From: Rhodobacter huangdaonensis | GTDB lineage: Bacteria > Pseudomonadota > Alphaproteobacteria > Rhodobacterales > Rhodobacteraceae | Assembly (NCBI RefSeq): GCF_004022465.1 | Contig: NZ_SAVA01000001.1 | Location: 372,001 to 436,000 of the forward strand | DNA length: 64,000 bases | Direction of reading: 5' to 3' | In this document: positions 1 through 7,655 of the stretch, piece after piece | How positions within the stretch are numbered: the first letter of the stretch is position 1 | Layout of the letters: every line of letters starts with the position of its first letter | Position numbers and translations under genes: made by a program | Notes under the pieces: model-generated | What the model saw: only the letters and a program-made list of their open reading frames with translations | Databases searched by the model: none | Told to the model about the DNA's origin: nothing

Positions 1-1487
1 TCGCCCTCGACCGTCACTTCGCCCTTGTCGTTCACCTCGGCCACGAGGGTCTCCTTCTGCTTGAGCCGGCGCAGCAGCACAGAGGTGCGCCGGTCCACAA
101 ATCGTTGGGTCAGTGCGCCATGCAACGCATCCGACAGGCGGTCTTCTACCGCGCGTGTTTCCTCGCGCCAATGGGTTTCGTCATCGACCCATCCCTTGCG
201 TTGCGCCACGTAGGTCCAAGTGCGGATGAAGGCGAGGCGTTTCGACAAGGTGTCGATGTCGCCCTGCACCTTGTCGATCCGCCCGATCTGCCCCGCAAGC
301 CAGTCCGAGGGCACGCCCTTGCCCTCGCGCAGGAAGCCGAAAATGCGCGCCAGAAGCGTGGCATGTTCGGCCTCGGAAATCGAGCGGAAATCGGGGATTC
401 GGCAGACGTCCCACAGCAGGCGCACATCATGCGGATGGCCGATCCGGCCGGCGATCTCGGGGATCTCGACGAGCGCCTTCAGCGCGCGCAGATCGTCCGC
501 CTCGCGCCCACGGGTCAGCCATTCGTTCTGCGGGCTTTCCTCGAGCGCGCGGATCAGCCGCTCGGGCGTGCCGAATTCAAGCCGCGGGTTGCGCCATTGC
601 AGCCGCTGGATCGGGGCGAAGCGGTGCTCCTCGACCGCGGCGATCACCTCGGGCGGCGGCGGGCTGGCCTCGCCGGTCACGCCGAAGGTGCCGTCCATCG
701 TGTGCCGCCCGGCGCGGCCGGCGATCTGGCCGATCTCGTGCGGGAACAGCGCGCGCATCCGGCGGCCGTCGAATTTCGCCATCGAGGAAAAGGCGACGTG
801 TTCGATGTCGAGGTTCAGCCCCATGCCGATCGCGTCGGTGGCCACCAGATAATCGACGTCGCCCGACTGATAGAGCGCCACCTGCGCGTTGCGCGTGCGC
901 GGGCTCAGCGCCCCCATCACCACCGCCGCGCCGCCCTTCTGGCGCCGCAGCAGTTCCGCGATGGCATAGACATTTTCAACCGAAAACCCGACGATCGCGC
1001 TGCGCGGCTTCATCCGGCTTGTCTTTTTCGAACCTGCCCAACTGAGTTTCGAGAACCGCTCGCGGCGGGTGAACTGCACCCCCGGCACCAGCGCGGCAAT
1101 CGCCCCCTTCATCGTCTCGGAACCGAGGAAGAGCGTCTCGTGCAGCCCGCGCATGTGCAGCAGCCGGTCGGTGAAGACATGGCCGCGCTCGGGATCGGCA
1201 CAAAGCTGGATCTCGTCGATGGCGACGAAATCGGCGCCGACCTCGGGCATGGCCTCGGTGGTCGCGACCCAATAGGCCGCGCGCTCGGGCACGATGCGTT
1301 CCTCGCCGGTGACCAGCGCCACGACCGAGGGGCCGCGCGCGCTCACGATCCGGTCATAGACCTCGCGCGCCAGAAGCCGCAGCGGTAGGCCGATGACGCC
1401 GGTGCGATGCGCCAGCATCCGCTCGATCGCGTAATGCGTCTTGCCGGTGTTGGTCGGCCCGAGGACCGCGGTGATCCGCCCAGACAT
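1..1487 (-). CDS. SUV3-like DEAD/DEAH-family RNA helicase, C-terminus beyond the window
   Basis: The reverse strand is open from an ATG at 1487 to the window edge (about 495 codons), so the 3' end is missing. The N-terminus has a Walker A motif GPTNTGKT at residues 10-17, a DEIQ Walker B box at 91-94, and further on a QIAGRAGR motif VI, the pattern of superfamily 2 helicases of the mitochondrial SUV3 type that alphaproteobacteria also carry. SUV3 unwinds RNA for decay together with exonucleases in mitochondria; the bacterial substrate is inferred only. The gene starts directly at the nucleotide-binding motif, as SUV3 homologues in this group do. It lies 22 bp downstream of the TPR gene on the same strand and may be co-transcribed with it. 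Family call is firm, the role is not. Confidence 0.85.
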   Translation of the reverse strand, partial: MSGRITAVLGPTNTGKTHYAIERMLAHRTGVIGLPLRLLAREVYDRIVSARGPSVVALVTGEERIVPERAAYWVATTEAMPEVGADFVAIDEIQLCADPERGHVFTDRLLHMRGLHETLFLGSETMKGAIAALVPGVQFTRRERFSKLSWAGSKKTSRMKPRSAIVGFSVENVYAIAELLRRQKGGAAVVMGALSPRTRNAQVALYQSGDVDYLVATDAIGMGLNLDIEHVAFSSMAKFDGRRMRALFPHEIGQIAGRAGRHTMDGTFGVTGEASPPPPEVIAAVEEHRFAPIQRLQWRNPRLEFGTPERLIRALEESPQNEWLTRGREADDLRALKALVEIPEIAGRIGHPHDVRLLWDVCRIPDFRSISEAEHATLLARIFGFLREGKGVPSDWLAGQIGRIDKVQGDIDTLSKRLAFIRTWTYVAQRKGWVDDETHWREETRAVEDRLSDALHGALTQRFVDRRTSVLLRRLKQKETLVAEVNDKGEVTVEG

Positions 1488-1509
1488 TTCCCCTGCCCCC
1501 TCGCGGCCG

Positions 1510-2070
1510 TCACAACGCGACGCCCGCAAGCTCCTTTTCCAGCCTTGCGATCGCGTCTTTCACATCCTGCTGGTGCGGGTTCAAGGCGAAAGAGGCGCGA
1601 TAGGCGGCCAGCGCGCGCGGCCGGTCGCCGATCTCGTCGAGAATCGCGCCCAGCCCGGCCAGCGCCTCCCAGTGCCGCGGCTCGAGTTCAAGGGTGCGGG
1701 CGATGTCCTCGACCGCCGGACCGAAGAGCCCTGCCCCCGCATAGGCCGTCGCGCGCGCGTTCCAGCCCTCGGCGAAATCGGGCGCGTGATCGGTCAGCGC
1801 GGTCAGATGCTCGATCGCGGCGGTGGTGTCGCCCGAATCAAGCGCCTCCTCGCCGCGCTTCAGCAGCAGGTCCATCGACGCCGAGCCCGAGCGCGACCAG
1901 GCGCGGCGGATGTCCGACTCGGCACGGCTCCAGCCGGCATAGTCCGGATCGGCCAGTTCGGTGAAAGACCGGTCGAGCCCCGCCGTCTCGGCATGCACCG
2001 GAGCAGCGAGGTTGACGATTACGGCAACTGCCGCAACGATACATTTGTTTGTGGCCCGGAGCGCGCGCAT
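1510..2070 (-). CDS. Secreted tetratricopeptide-repeat protein
   Basis: A 186-residue protein. I chose the ATG at 2070 and not the upstream ones because the product then begins with a good signal peptide: MRALRATNK, a hydrophobic stretch, and cleavage after VHA at about residue 27. The rest is helical with two or three TPR-like units (for example residues around SGDTTAAIEHLTALTDHAPD and GLFGPAVEDIARTLELEP). TPR proteins of this size usually act as periplasmic scaffolds; no partner can be named. It is divergent from the SCP2 gene (65 bp apart) and just upstream of the SUV3-like helicase. No strong ribosome binding site is visible before 2070, so the start keeps some doubt. Confidence 0.8.
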   Translation of the reverse strand: MRALRATNKCIVAAVAVIVNLAAPVHAETAGLDRSFTELADPDYAGWSRAESDIRRAWSRSGSASMDLLLKRGEEALDSGDTTAAIEHLTALTDHAPDFAEGWNARATAYAGAGLFGPAVEDIARTLELEPRHWEALAGLGAILDEIGDRPRALAAYRASFALNPHQQDVKDAIARLEKELAGVAL

Positions 2071-2135
2071 ATACCAAACTGTAACCCAAGCGCCGGAGAA
2101 AGCGAGAGCCCGGCGTTCACTTTCGGAGGAACTCA

Positions 2136-2423
2136 ATGAGCGACATCATCGACAAGGCGGTTTCGGCGCTGGCCGAAAAACTGCCGAACGGCTTCTCGTC
2201 GACGGCGAAATTCGTCATCAAGGATGAGGGCAGCATCATCATCGACGCCGACGGCGTGCGCGCGGGCGATGACGAGGCCGATGTGACGCTGATCGCCGAT
2301 GCCACCACCTTCCGCGGCATCCTCGAGGGCGATGTGAACCCGACGATGGCCTTCATGACCGGCAAGCTGAAGATCGACGGCTCGATGGGCCTCGCGATGC
2401 AGCTCGGCGCGGCGCTCAGCTGA
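2136..2423 (+). CDS. SCP2 sterol-binding-domain protein
   Basis: A 95-residue single-domain protein matching the SCP2 family: the MTGKLKIDGSMGLAMQLG stretch near the C-terminus is typical. These small proteins form a hydrophobic lipid-binding pocket and are thought to carry acyl chains or lipids in the cytosol. A strong ribosome binding site (GGAGGA) lies 5 bp before the ATG. Its stop codon overlaps the start of the next gene (TGATG), so it is translationally coupled to a lysophospholipase-like hydrolase, which fits a lipid-handling pair. Specific ligand unknown. Confidence 0.88.
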   Translation: MSDIIDKAVSALAEKLPNGFSSTAKFVIKDEGSIIIDADGVRAGDDEADVTLIADATTFRGILEGDVNPTMAFMTGKLKIDGSMGLAMQLGAALS

Positions 2424-3358
2424 TGCAGGCGGCCCCGTTCCACGCGGCGATGGCACGCGGCCCCGAGGGCGGCCGCGCGGTCTGGCTGCGCACGGAGGAC
2501 GGGGTGCGCATCCGCCTCGGTCTGTGGCCGGGGCCGGCTTCGGCGAAGGGCACGGTGTTCCTGCTGCCCGGCCGCACCGAATATGTCGAGAAATATGGCC
2601 CCGCGGCCGCCGATCTGGGCGCGCGCGGTTATGCGATGCTCGCCGTTGACTGGCGCGGTCAGGGGCTCGCTGACCGCCCGCTCGACGACCCGCTGAAGGG
2701 CCATGTCGCGCATTTCCCCGATTTCCAGCGCGATCTGGCCGCGGTGATCGCCACCGCGACCGAGCTTGACCTGCCCCGCCCCTGGTTCGTCCTCGGCCAT
2801 TCGATGGGCGGCGCGATCGGGCTGCGGGCACTGATGGGGGTGCATCCGTTCTCGGCGGCGGCCTTCTCGGCGCCGATGTGGGGCATCGGCCTGCCGGCGC
2901 TCATCCATCCCTTCGGGCCGCAGATCTCGCGGCTCTTCGACGCCGGAGCCTTCGCCGAGCGCTATGCCCCGGGCACCGGCCCCGGCACCTATGTGCTGAG
3001 CGCGCCCTTCCTCGACAACAAGCTGACCACCGATCCGGGCATGTGGGCCTTCATGGTCGGCCATCTCGGCGAGGCGCCCGAGATGGCGCTTGGCGGGCCG
3101 ACGCTGCACTGGGTGACGCAGGGCATCCTCGAATGCGAGGCGCTTGCCGCGCTCGCCTCGCCCGACCTGCCCTGCCTGACCGCGATCGGCGGCGCCGAGC
3201 GGATCATCGACATCCCGGCGGCAAAGGCGCGGATGGCGCGCTGGCCGCAAGGCCGGCTCGAGATCATCGAGGGCGCCCAGCACGAGCTGATGATGGAAGG
3301 CGCCGCCACCCGCGCGCGGTTCTTCGACGCGGTGGCCGAGACCTTCGCGCGCGGCTGA
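2423..3358 (+). CDS. Alpha/beta hydrolase, lysophospholipase (PldB) type
   Basis: A 311-residue alpha/beta-hydrolase. The nucleophile elbow GHSMGG puts the catalytic serine at residue 127. The early LPGRTEYVEKYG and VDWRGQG motifs are those of the lysophospholipase L2/monoacylglycerol-lipase branch, and a C-terminal His lies in GAQHELMME. The family hydrolyses lysophospholipids or monoacylglycerols; the actual substrate here is inferred. No signal peptide, so cytosolic. It overlaps the SCP2 gene by one base and faces the Anbu operon end-to-end with only 21 bp between the stop codons. Confidence 0.85.
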   Translation: MQAAPFHAAMARGPEGGRAVWLRTEDGVRIRLGLWPGPASAKGTVFLLPGRTEYVEKYGPAAADLGARGYAMLAVDWRGQGLADRPLDDPLKGHVAHFPDFQRDLAAVIATATELDLPRPWFVLGHSMGGAIGLRALMGVHPFSAAAFSAPMWGIGLPALIHPFGPQISRLFDAGAFAERYAPGTGPGTYVLSAPFLDNKLTTDPGMWAFMVGHLGEAPEMALGGPTLHWVTQGILECEALAALASPDLPCLTAIGGAERIIDIPAAKARMARWPQGRLEIIEGAQHELMMEGAATRARFFDAVAETFARG

Positions 3359-3379
3359 GCCGGGCCCGGGCGGGCCCGC

Positions 3380-4105
3380 TCAGATCGCGATGCGGGTGAA
3401 GCCTTCGCGCAGCGCTTCCGACCAGGCCTCGGACATGCGGGCGAAATCCGGGTCCTTCTTCTCGATCCGGCGGCGCGTGGTGACCCGGCAGGCGTCCTTC
3501 GCGATCACCGCGAAATCAAGCGGCATGCCGACCGACAGGTTCGAACGCAGCGTCGAATCCATCGACAGCAGCACCGCCTTGCGCGCGTCGTCAAGCGAGG
3601 TCGCGGGCGTCACCACCCGGTCGAGGATCGGCTTGCCATATTTGTGCTCGCCGATCTGCAGATAGGGCGTGTCCTCGGTCGCCTCGATGAAGTTGCCTTC
3701 CGGATAGATCAGGAACATCCGCATCGCGCCGCCCTTGCGCTGGCCCGCGACGATCATCGAGGCCGCGGTCGAGACCTTCGAGGCCTCCATCTTGCTGTCG
3801 ATGTCCTGGCGCACGGACGACAGCGTGTTGCCGACGATCTCGGCCACCTTCAGCATCGTCGGCGCCAGCATGATCGAGCTTTCCGAGGTCGCCTCGTGGT
3901 CCTCGACCGCCTCATGCAGCCGCGCCATCGTCGTCTGGGTGACCGACAGCGACCCCGCGGTCAGAATCGCGACGACCCGCTCGCCGGGCTCCTCGAAGAC
4001 GAACATCTTGCGATAGGTGGCGATGTTGTCGAGCCCCGCATTGGTGCGGGTGTCGGACAGCAGCACCATCCCCTCGTTGAGCAGAAGGCCAACGCAATAG
4101 GTCAT
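3380..4105 (-). CDS. Anbu proteasome-like N-terminal-threonine protease
   Basis: A 241-residue protein starting MTYCVGLLLNEG, the signature of Anbu (ancestral beta subunit), a bacterial relative of HslV and 20S proteasome beta subunits. Met removal would expose Thr2 as nucleophile, and the SDTRTNAG stretch is the conserved second strand. The length is typical. Published Anbu proteins form open-ring or helical assemblies and show weak or no standard protease activity. It is the last gene of an operon after a transglutaminase-like gene, an alpha-E gene and an ATP-grasp gene, the classical Anbu neighbourhood, which strongly supports the call. Its physiological substrate is not established. Confidence 0.92.
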   Translation of the reverse strand: MTYCVGLLLNEGMVLLSDTRTNAGLDNIATYRKMFVFEEPGERVVAILTAGSLSVTQTTMARLHEAVEDHEATSESSIMLAPTMLKVAEIVGNTLSSVRQDIDSKMEASKVSTAASMIVAGQRKGGAMRMFLIYPEGNFIEATEDTPYLQIGEHKYGKPILDRVVTPATSLDDARKAVLLSMDSTLRSNLSVGMPLDFAVIAKDACRVTTRRRIEKKDPDFARMSEAWSEALREGFTRIAI

Positions 4106-4135
4106 GTTCTTCCCCGGAAAAGCCCGGGGCCCTTT

Positions 4136-4948
4136 CTATTGCTGGATCGCGCCGAGAGCAACGGTCACGTCGAGCTTCTCCTCGCCCGTGCCCATGGCGA
4201 CGCCCTTGATCGGCGCCGCCTCGCGCGCATCGAGCCCCGAGCCGAGCCGGATGTAGCGCTCGTCCGGGCAGCAGCCGTTCGCCGCGTCGAAACCGATCCA
4301 GCCGATCCCCTCGACCCAGATCTCGGCCCAGGCGTGGCTCGCCTCGTGCGGCACGCCGTCGTCGCGGGCGTAAAGATAGCCCGAGACATAGCGCGCCGGC
4401 ATGTCGAGCGCGCGGGCGCAGGCGATCAGCGCATGGGCGTGATCCTGACAGACCCCCTCGCCAAGCTCCAGCGCCTCGGCCGCGGTGGTGTGGGCATGGG
4501 TCACCCCCGGCGCATAGGCGATCGCCTCGGCCACCGCCGCACTCAGCCGGTGGGCGCGGTCGAGCGCATCCTCGGCCCCGGCCGCGGCCTCGTGCGCAAG
4601 CGTCTCGATCGCGTCGTCGATCCAGGTCGCGACGGTCTCGCGCAGATAGGCGAAGGGCGCCACCACCTCGCGGTGGCCGCGCAGCACGCCGGCAAGGTCG
4701 ATGGTCTCGACCTGCCCCGCGACGGCAATCGACACCTCGGTCACCGGGCCGCGCATCGACCAGCCCTCGACCTTGTCGCCCGCCCCGTCGCGAAACGAGC
4801 CGCCGCGGGTGCCGCCCTCGACCGTCACGTCCCAGCGGATCGAGCGCTGACCGTCGAAGCGCGAGGGGAACAGCCGCAGCGACTGCACCGCGGCGCGCAT
4901 CGGCGCGTCATAGCGGTAGGTGGTCACGTGATTGACGGTCAGGATCAT
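4136..4948 (-). CDS. Transglutaminase-like cysteine peptidase of the Anbu operon
   Basis: A 270-residue protein with an N-terminal beta-strand domain (about 1-95, bacterial transglutaminase-like N-terminal region) and a catalytic transglutaminase-like core. A Cys-His-Asp triad is visible: Cys167 in GEGVCQDHAHALI, His205 in SHAWAEIW and Asp221 in GFDAANG. Such proteins hydrolyse or transfer at amide bonds. The ATG at 4948 overlaps the alpha-E stop codon by 4 bp (ATGA); reading the frame further upstream would run through the alpha-E gene. It is followed after 30 bp by Anbu. In Anbu operons it is proposed to act with the ATP-grasp enzyme on a common peptide-like product; this is inference. Confidence 0.92.
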   Translation of the reverse strand: MILTVNHVTTYRYDAPMRAAVQSLRLFPSRFDGQRSIRWDVTVEGGTRGGSFRDGAGDKVEGWSMRGPVTEVSIAVAGQVETIDLAGVLRGHREVVAPFAYLRETVATWIDDAIETLAHEAAAGAEDALDRAHRLSAAVAEAIAYAPGVTHAHTTAAEALELGEGVCQDHAHALIACARALDMPARYVSGYLYARDDGVPHEASHAWAEIWVEGIGWIGFDAANGCCPDERYIRLGSGLDAREAAPIKGVAMGTGEEKLDVTVALGAIQQ

Positions 4949-5898
4949 CTCGCCTCTCCGCTCAGATACGCGTTGTAGACCATGTTCGTCAGCTCGCCGA
5001 TGTCGCGGATGAAGCGGGTCAGGAACTCGTGCAGCCCCTCCTCGAAGATCTCCTCGACGGTGGTCTCGGCCAGTTCGCCGACCAGCGCGCGGGCCCGCAT
5101 CTGGGCCGGGCCCGAGCGGTGATAGGCATGGGCGAGATCGTCGAGATGCTCCATCGCCGAGGTCGTCGCGGTGATCAGCGAGCGCGGCGTCTGCCGGTTC
5201 AGGATCAGGAAATGCGCGATCTTCTTTGCCGTGATGTCGCCGCCATAGGCCCAGTGGAAGGCGCGCTGCGCCGACATCGCGCGCAAGAGCGTCTGCCACT
5301 GGTAATTGTCGAGCCCGGAGCCGACGAAATCCACGCTCGGCAGCAGGACGTAATATTTCACGTCGATCAGCCGCGCGGTGTTGTCGGCGCGCTCGAGCGC
5401 GAAGCCGAGGTTCAGGAAGTTGTAGCCGTCGTTGCGCAGAAGCGTCGCCTCGATCGCGCCACGGATCATTGCCGCCTGCCGCATCACCCATTCGGTGAGT
5501 TCGGTCAGCTCGAGCTCGGAGCGCGGCTTGCGTTCGAGCTGGCGCATCTCCTGGAACGCCATATTGAGCGCGTCCCAGACCTGCGCGGTCAGCGCGGTGC
5601 GCACGATGCGGGCGTTTTCCCGCGCCCGCTCGATGCAGGAGATCACCGAGGACGGGTTGTCGCGGTCGAAGAACAGATAGCTCTCGATGTTGCGCTGCAC
5701 CGGGTCGCCGTATTTCTCGGCAAAGCCCTCGGCGGTGCCCGAGGCCTGCAACAGGCTTTCCCACTCGCTTCGGTAGCCGTGCCCCGCCGAGGGCATCAGC
5801 GCGATCCTTGCGCCCACCTCGAGCAGGCGCGCCATGGTTTCCGCCCGCTCGATGTAGCGCGCGATCCAGAACAGGTTTTCCGCAGTCCGGCTCAGCAT
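4945..5898 (-). CDS. Alpha-E domain protein of the Anbu operon
   Basis: A 317-residue, mainly helical protein. The start MLSRTAENLFWIARYIERAE is the hallmark of the alpha-E family (DUF403), which occurs almost only beside circularly permuted ATP-grasp proteins and transglutaminase-like proteins. No catalytic residues are agreed for the family; it may be a scaffold or partner of the ATP-grasp enzyme. Overlaps the transglutaminase gene by 4 bp and lies 7 bp after the ATP-grasp gene, so co-translation is likely. No signal peptide. Confidence 0.92.
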   Translation of the reverse strand: MLSRTAENLFWIARYIERAETMARLLEVGARIALMPSAGHGYRSEWESLLQASGTAEGFAEKYGDPVQRNIESYLFFDRDNPSSVISCIERARENARIVRTALTAQVWDALNMAFQEMRQLERKPRSELELTELTEWVMRQAAMIRGAIEATLLRNDGYNFLNLGFALERADNTARLIDVKYYVLLPSVDFVGSGLDNYQWQTLLRAMSAQRAFHWAYGGDITAKKIAHFLILNRQTPRSLITATTSAMEHLDDLAHAYHRSGPAQMRARALVGELAETTVEEIFEEGLHEFLTRFIRDIGELTNMVYNAYLSGEAR

Positions 5899-5905
5899 CT
5901 TGTCG

Positions 5906-7318
5906 TCACTCCGCCAGCACCCAGGTGTCCTTGACCCCGCCGCCCTGCGACGAGTTGACGACCAGCGAGCCCTCCTTCAGCGCCACGCGGGTCAGCCCGC
6001 CCGGCACCAGTTCGATCTTCTCGCCGACGAGGCAATAGGGCCGCAAATCGACGTGGCGCGGCGCAATCCCCTCCTCGACGAAGGTCGGCGTCGTCGACAG
6101 CGCCAGCGTCGGCTGCGCGATGTAATTGTCGGGGTCTTCCTCGATCTTGATGCGGAAGGTCTCGATCTGCTCCTTCGTCGACTTCGGGCCGACCAGCATG
6201 CCGTAGCCGCCCGAGCCGTGCACTTCCTTCACCACCAGATCGCCCAGATGCTCGAGCACATATTTGCAATCGTCGTCCTTGGCGCATTTCCAGGTCGGCA
6301 CGTTGTTCAGGAGCGGCTCCTCGCCGAGGTAGAAGCGCACCATGTCCGGCACATAGGTGTAGATCGCCTTGTCGTCGGCGACCCCGGCCCCCGGCGCCGA
6401 GCAGATCGTCACCCCGCCCGAGCGGTAGACGTCCATCAGCCCCGGCACGCCCAGCATCGAATCGGGGCGGAAGCACAGCGGGTCGAGGAAGGCGTCGTCG
6501 ATCCGGCGATAGATCACGTCGAGCTTCTTCGGCCCCTCGGTGGTGCGCATCCAGCAAAAGCCGCCTTCGACGAAGAGATCGGCGCCCTCGACGAGTTCCA
6601 CCCCCATCAGGTCGGCGAGGAAGCTGTGCTCGTAATAGGCCGAGTTGAAATGCCCGGGCGTCAGGATCGCGAGCGTCGGCTCGCGGTCGCATTTCGCCGG
6701 CGCCACGCTTGCCAGCGTGCGGCGCAGCGCGTCGGCATAGCCATCGACCGGCTCGATCCGGTTCTCGCGGAAGATCTGCGGGAACATCCGCATCATGATC
6801 TCGCGGTTTTCCAGCATGTAGCTGACGCCCGAGGGGGTGCGGCAGTTGTCTTCCAGAACGAAGAACTCGTCCGCCCCGGTGCGCACGATGTCGATGCCGA
6901 CGATATGGCTGTAGATGCCGCGCGGCGGGGTGAAACCCGCGACGGCGCGCTCGTAGGCCTCGTTCTGATAGACCAGCCGCGCCGGGATCTTGCCCGCCCG
7001 GACGATCTCGCCGCGCCCGTAGACGTCGAGCAGGAAGGCGTTGAGCGCGCGGGCGCGCTGCTTGATGCCCTTCTCGAGCCTGCGCCATTCGAACTGGGTG
7101 AAGACGCGCGGGAACATGTCGAAGGGGATCAGCCGATCCGGGTCTCCGCCTTCGCCATAGACCGCGAAGGTGATGCCGATGCGGCGGAAGAGTGCCTCCG
7201 CCTCGGCCTGTTTCAGGTGCCGCAATTCGGCAGGCATCGCTCTGGTCCAGTCCTCGAGCCGTGCATAGGGCTCGCGGACGGTTCCGTTGTCATACATTTC
7301 GTTGAAGAAGTCGCTCAT
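5906..7318 (-). CDS. Circularly permuted type 2 ATP-grasp protein
   Basis: A 470-residue protein and first gene of the Anbu operon. The sequence matches the circularly permuted ATP-grasp family (DUF404/DUF407): N-terminal region with FNEMYDNG and IPFDMFPRVF, then FFVLEDNCRTPSGVSYMLENR, and a C-terminal part with KEVHGSGGYGMLVGP, which resembles the glycine-rich nucleotide loop. ATP-grasp enzymes ligate a carboxylate to an amine or thiol at the cost of ATP, so this is the presumed ligase of the operon. A ribosome binding site GGAGGA precedes the ATG. Substrates unknown. Confidence 0.92.
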   Translation of the reverse strand: MSDFFNEMYDNGTVREPYARLEDWTRAMPAELRHLKQAEAEALFRRIGITFAVYGEGGDPDRLIPFDMFPRVFTQFEWRRLEKGIKQRARALNAFLLDVYGRGEIVRAGKIPARLVYQNEAYERAVAGFTPPRGIYSHIVGIDIVRTGADEFFVLEDNCRTPSGVSYMLENREIMMRMFPQIFRENRIEPVDGYADALRRTLASVAPAKCDREPTLAILTPGHFNSAYYEHSFLADLMGVELVEGADLFVEGGFCWMRTTEGPKKLDVIYRRIDDAFLDPLCFRPDSMLGVPGLMDVYRSGGVTICSAPGAGVADDKAIYTYVPDMVRFYLGEEPLLNNVPTWKCAKDDDCKYVLEHLGDLVVKEVHGSGGYGMLVGPKSTKEQIETFRIKIEEDPDNYIAQPTLALSTTPTFVEEGIAPRHVDLRPYCLVGEKIELVPGGLTRVALKEGSLVVNSSQGGGVKDTWVLAE

Positions 7319-7655
7319 GGCGCGTTGATTCCTCCGGCCTTGCTCAAACCTTACGGAGCGGTTTCGGCGAGCGGAAGCGGCGCTCCGGTGTCAAAGCGAC
7401 CACACCCCGGAATTAAGCGCGAACACGGGGCGTTTGCCTAAAATTTATACAGCATTCAGCTTACTTTCGTGGCGAACTGATAACTTTCGCCGCCAAATCG
7501 GGCAAATCATCGTGCATTTCGGCAGCGACCCCGGCCGGCGCGAGGGGCCGGGCACGGCCCCGGCACCGGCGCCCCGCCGCCGCCCGATCTGCAGCGCGGC
7601 TTGAACCTGCCCCCCGCCTGCGCCTATCTCTGGGACAACCACAGATGAGGGTGCC
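7319..7655. other. Divergent intergenic region between the Anbu operon and pepF
   Basis: 337 bp without a convincing gene. It should hold the promoters of the leftward Anbu operon and rightward pepF. The stretch around 7430-7490 is clearly more AT-rich than the surroundings and contains a TATAAATTTTA-like sequence when read leftwards (about 7439-7450), a possible -10 for the Anbu operon; I see no matching -35. The part from 7500 to 7640 is very GC-rich with nothing recognisable. Confidence 0.5.

Noticed and set aside
4136..5764. 542-codon frame joining a transglutaminase to an upstream part
   Set aside because: The upstream part is an out-of-frame reading of the alpha-E gene; the real start at 4948 overlaps its stop codon.
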